This document shows positions 62,601-64,000 of a stretch of DNA of 64,000 nt, in pieces. Below the pieces are notes generated by a model. It was not told the origin of the DNA. It did no database searches and saw only the letters and a program-made list of their open reading frames with translations. The translations under genes and the position numbers were made by a program. The stretch's first letter is position 1; every line of letters begins with the position of its first letter. Location: assembly GCF_003945595.2 (NCBI RefSeq), contig NW_024104140.1, positions 558,001-622,000 on the forward strand, in the 5' to 3' direction. Origin of the DNA: Pipra filicauda (Eukaryota > Chordata > Aves > Passeriformes > Pipridae).

Positions 62601-63380
62601 TTATGGGACCAGGCTGGGAACTAATTTGTAAGCTTATCTGTTAAAAAAAAATAAAATAAATTATTTTAAAATCAAACATCAGTTTTCTGATCCAGTTGAG
62701 AGCCTGGTCGCATGAACAATGTTACTGCATTAGTGCAGGTCACAGAAGAGAGGGAGCACAAAGAGAGGAGAGACAGGGAAAAGGATGTTGCTGCCCAAAC
62801 TGTTTATCATGAAACCACAGCACTATGCTCCAAAAATGCCTTCTCAGCTCCTGAATTAGGCTATGATTCAAAAAGGCACTTAGATATATGATGTAGCCCA
62901 TCTCTAATCAGGAAGGAATTTCACCACTTGTTTAACTCCATGTACATTTAAGTATTTTATTAACCAGGCATCATTGAGGGAGGGATAATCCCTTGATTTA
63001 GGGTTTTCAGGACCTTTACTCAAATTATCAATGCCCAATGACTCCCTCAGCAACAGCAGCACTGCGACTACGAAAGCTGACCAGTACAAAATCCTGCACA
63101 GATGAGCCTGTGCAAAGTAACAGTATTGCCGCTGTTCTGTCACGGGGAATTTCTTTTATCTGAATAAAGTGCTCAAATGCAGGCATGCAGATACATTTGA
63201 GCACTGAGGTGGGTGGGAGTTAATGATCAAGCCTGAGCCCTGAGACTGGAGTGCTACCCCTGCTCAGTGCTGCACTATGAAAATAGATAAATGCAACCAC
63301 CCCAGCAGGTTTGCTGGAGACTCCAGTGACAGGGGGAAGGGGGTGTCAGATCTGGAGAAAAAACAGGCCCACAAACGAAC

Positions 63381-63579
63381 AAAAAAATAACAGACTCACC
63401 CCCCTCCCGCCCAAAAAGAAACCCAAAACAAAACAAACCCCAAAACAAAACCCAAAACCAAACAAACAATAAAAACCACAAAACACACACACAGAGAACC
63501 ACAAAACACAACAAAAAAAGAAAAAAAAAAAAAACAAAACAAAAAAAAACCAAAACAAAAAAAAAAAAAAAAAAAAAAA
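63381..63579 (+). repeat. A/C-only low-complexity tract ending in A23
   Basis: About 200 bases made almost only of A and C (CAAAA, CCCAAAA and CACACA words), with just a few G or T, ending in 23 consecutive A at 63557-63579. The minus-strand F/V/L/C-rich frames across it are compositional. Its strong strand asymmetry suggests slippage growth or the tail of a retro-insertion. Confidence 0.85.
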
Positions 63580-64000
63580 CTGCACATGGACTTTGTCCAT
63601 CTGCTTCTGCCCTCAGGCAGAAGAACCTAGCTGAGCACATTACATGTCTTTGCATCTCTTAAATGCTCCTTTACCACATGGCAGAGCTAATTATCATTAG
63701 CCTGAACAATAGCGGGGCCCATCCCAGTTTTGTGACTGAGCAGAGGCTGCGGGAATGAGTCAGTGCCATTGACGAAAAACCCTGAAATTCGTAGTTTGAT
63801 GTCCTATTTCTATGTCTCGTGTAGTGCCACTAGCTCTGCTTTTGAATAGGATAAAAGAAACTCAGTGTCTCACATTTCACTTGAAGATGAAAAGACTCAG
63901 AATACCTTTTGGTTCCCCTAGAATAACAGCCCATTTTATGGCAGTTTTCAGTTTCAGTTACTGGCTGTAGCTACTTAAAGTATACACATCTCTTAAAACG

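Larger units (their letters stand above)
40818..64000 (+). other. NRG1: Long intron downstream of the spacer exons (partial)
   Basis: A phase 1 intron of at least 23 kb that starts GTAAGT and runs off the window. In mammalian NRG1 the next coding pieces are the cysteine-rich type III first exon and the EGF exons. I found neither the EGF cysteine pattern (CVNGGEC type) nor the cysteine-rich transmembrane exon here. Contents are two antisense CR1 copies, low-complexity tracts and one speculative 69-nt exon, listed separately. The rest is ordinary intron sequence. Confidence 0.85.

Noticed and set aside
63275..63655. 126-codon F/V/L/C-rich minus-strand frame resembling a membrane protein
   Set aside because: Produced by the A/C low-complexity tract; not a real transmembrane protein.
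1..64000. tRNA, rRNA, CRISPR arrays, bacterial operons, ERV/LTR elements
   Set aside because: No cloverleaf, rRNA core, spaced direct-repeat array, ribosome-binding gene cluster or paired LTR was seen. The sequence is vertebrate intronic DNA.

Overview
The window is vertebrate genomic DNA, almost certainly from a bird. The spliced coding pieces give the N-terminal, immunoglobulin-like half of neuregulin 1 (NRG1) in a form very close to the chicken ARIA protein as I remember it. The interspersed repeats I could recognise are avian-type CR1 LINE tails. There is no bacterial-style gene organisation: the plus strand carries four confident short exons in about 64 kb, separated by long introns. The open reading frames of 60-200 codons elsewhere look like chance or repeat-derived frames.

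Layout. Bases 1-130 are the edge of a CpG island, which could belong to an upstream NRG1 promoter or first exon. I cannot identify a coding first exon in the window. Bases 131-23494 are intron with simple repeats, a polypyrimidine tract, and two GC/CpG-rich patches (8.3-9.05 kb and 20.3-20.65 kb), each next to a G-quadruplex-type motif, that could be internal promoters. The Ig-like domain is encoded by exons at 23495-23666 and 29690-29814. Two homologous 51-nt exons of the Ser/Thr-rich glycosylated spacer lie at 37857-37907 and 40767-40817. From 40818 to 64000 I see intron with two antisense CR1 copies, low-complexity tracts, and one speculative 69-nt cassette exon (51637-51705). A third CR1 tail, in sense orientation, lies in the intron between the Ig exons (25867-26418). 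The EGF-like exons and the cysteine-rich (type III) exon were not found.

How the parts work together. The two Ig exons join in phase 2 and form a module entered and left in phase 1. Both spacer exons are also phase 1-1, so Ig and spacer modules can be included or skipped without shifting the downstream EGF frame. This matches the known isoform variety of neuregulin 1, a secreted or membrane-shed ligand of ERBB3/ERBB4. The heparin-binding Ig part and glycosylated spacer set matrix retention and shedding properties, while the EGF part outside this window activates the receptor.

No undescribed multi-gene system is visible. The items most worth checking are the 69-nt candidate exon, the two internal CpG/G4 patches as alternative first-exon promoters, and several short tandem or hairpin duplications. 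Exon assignments rest on splice signals, reading phase and protein recognition by eye; no alignment was run.
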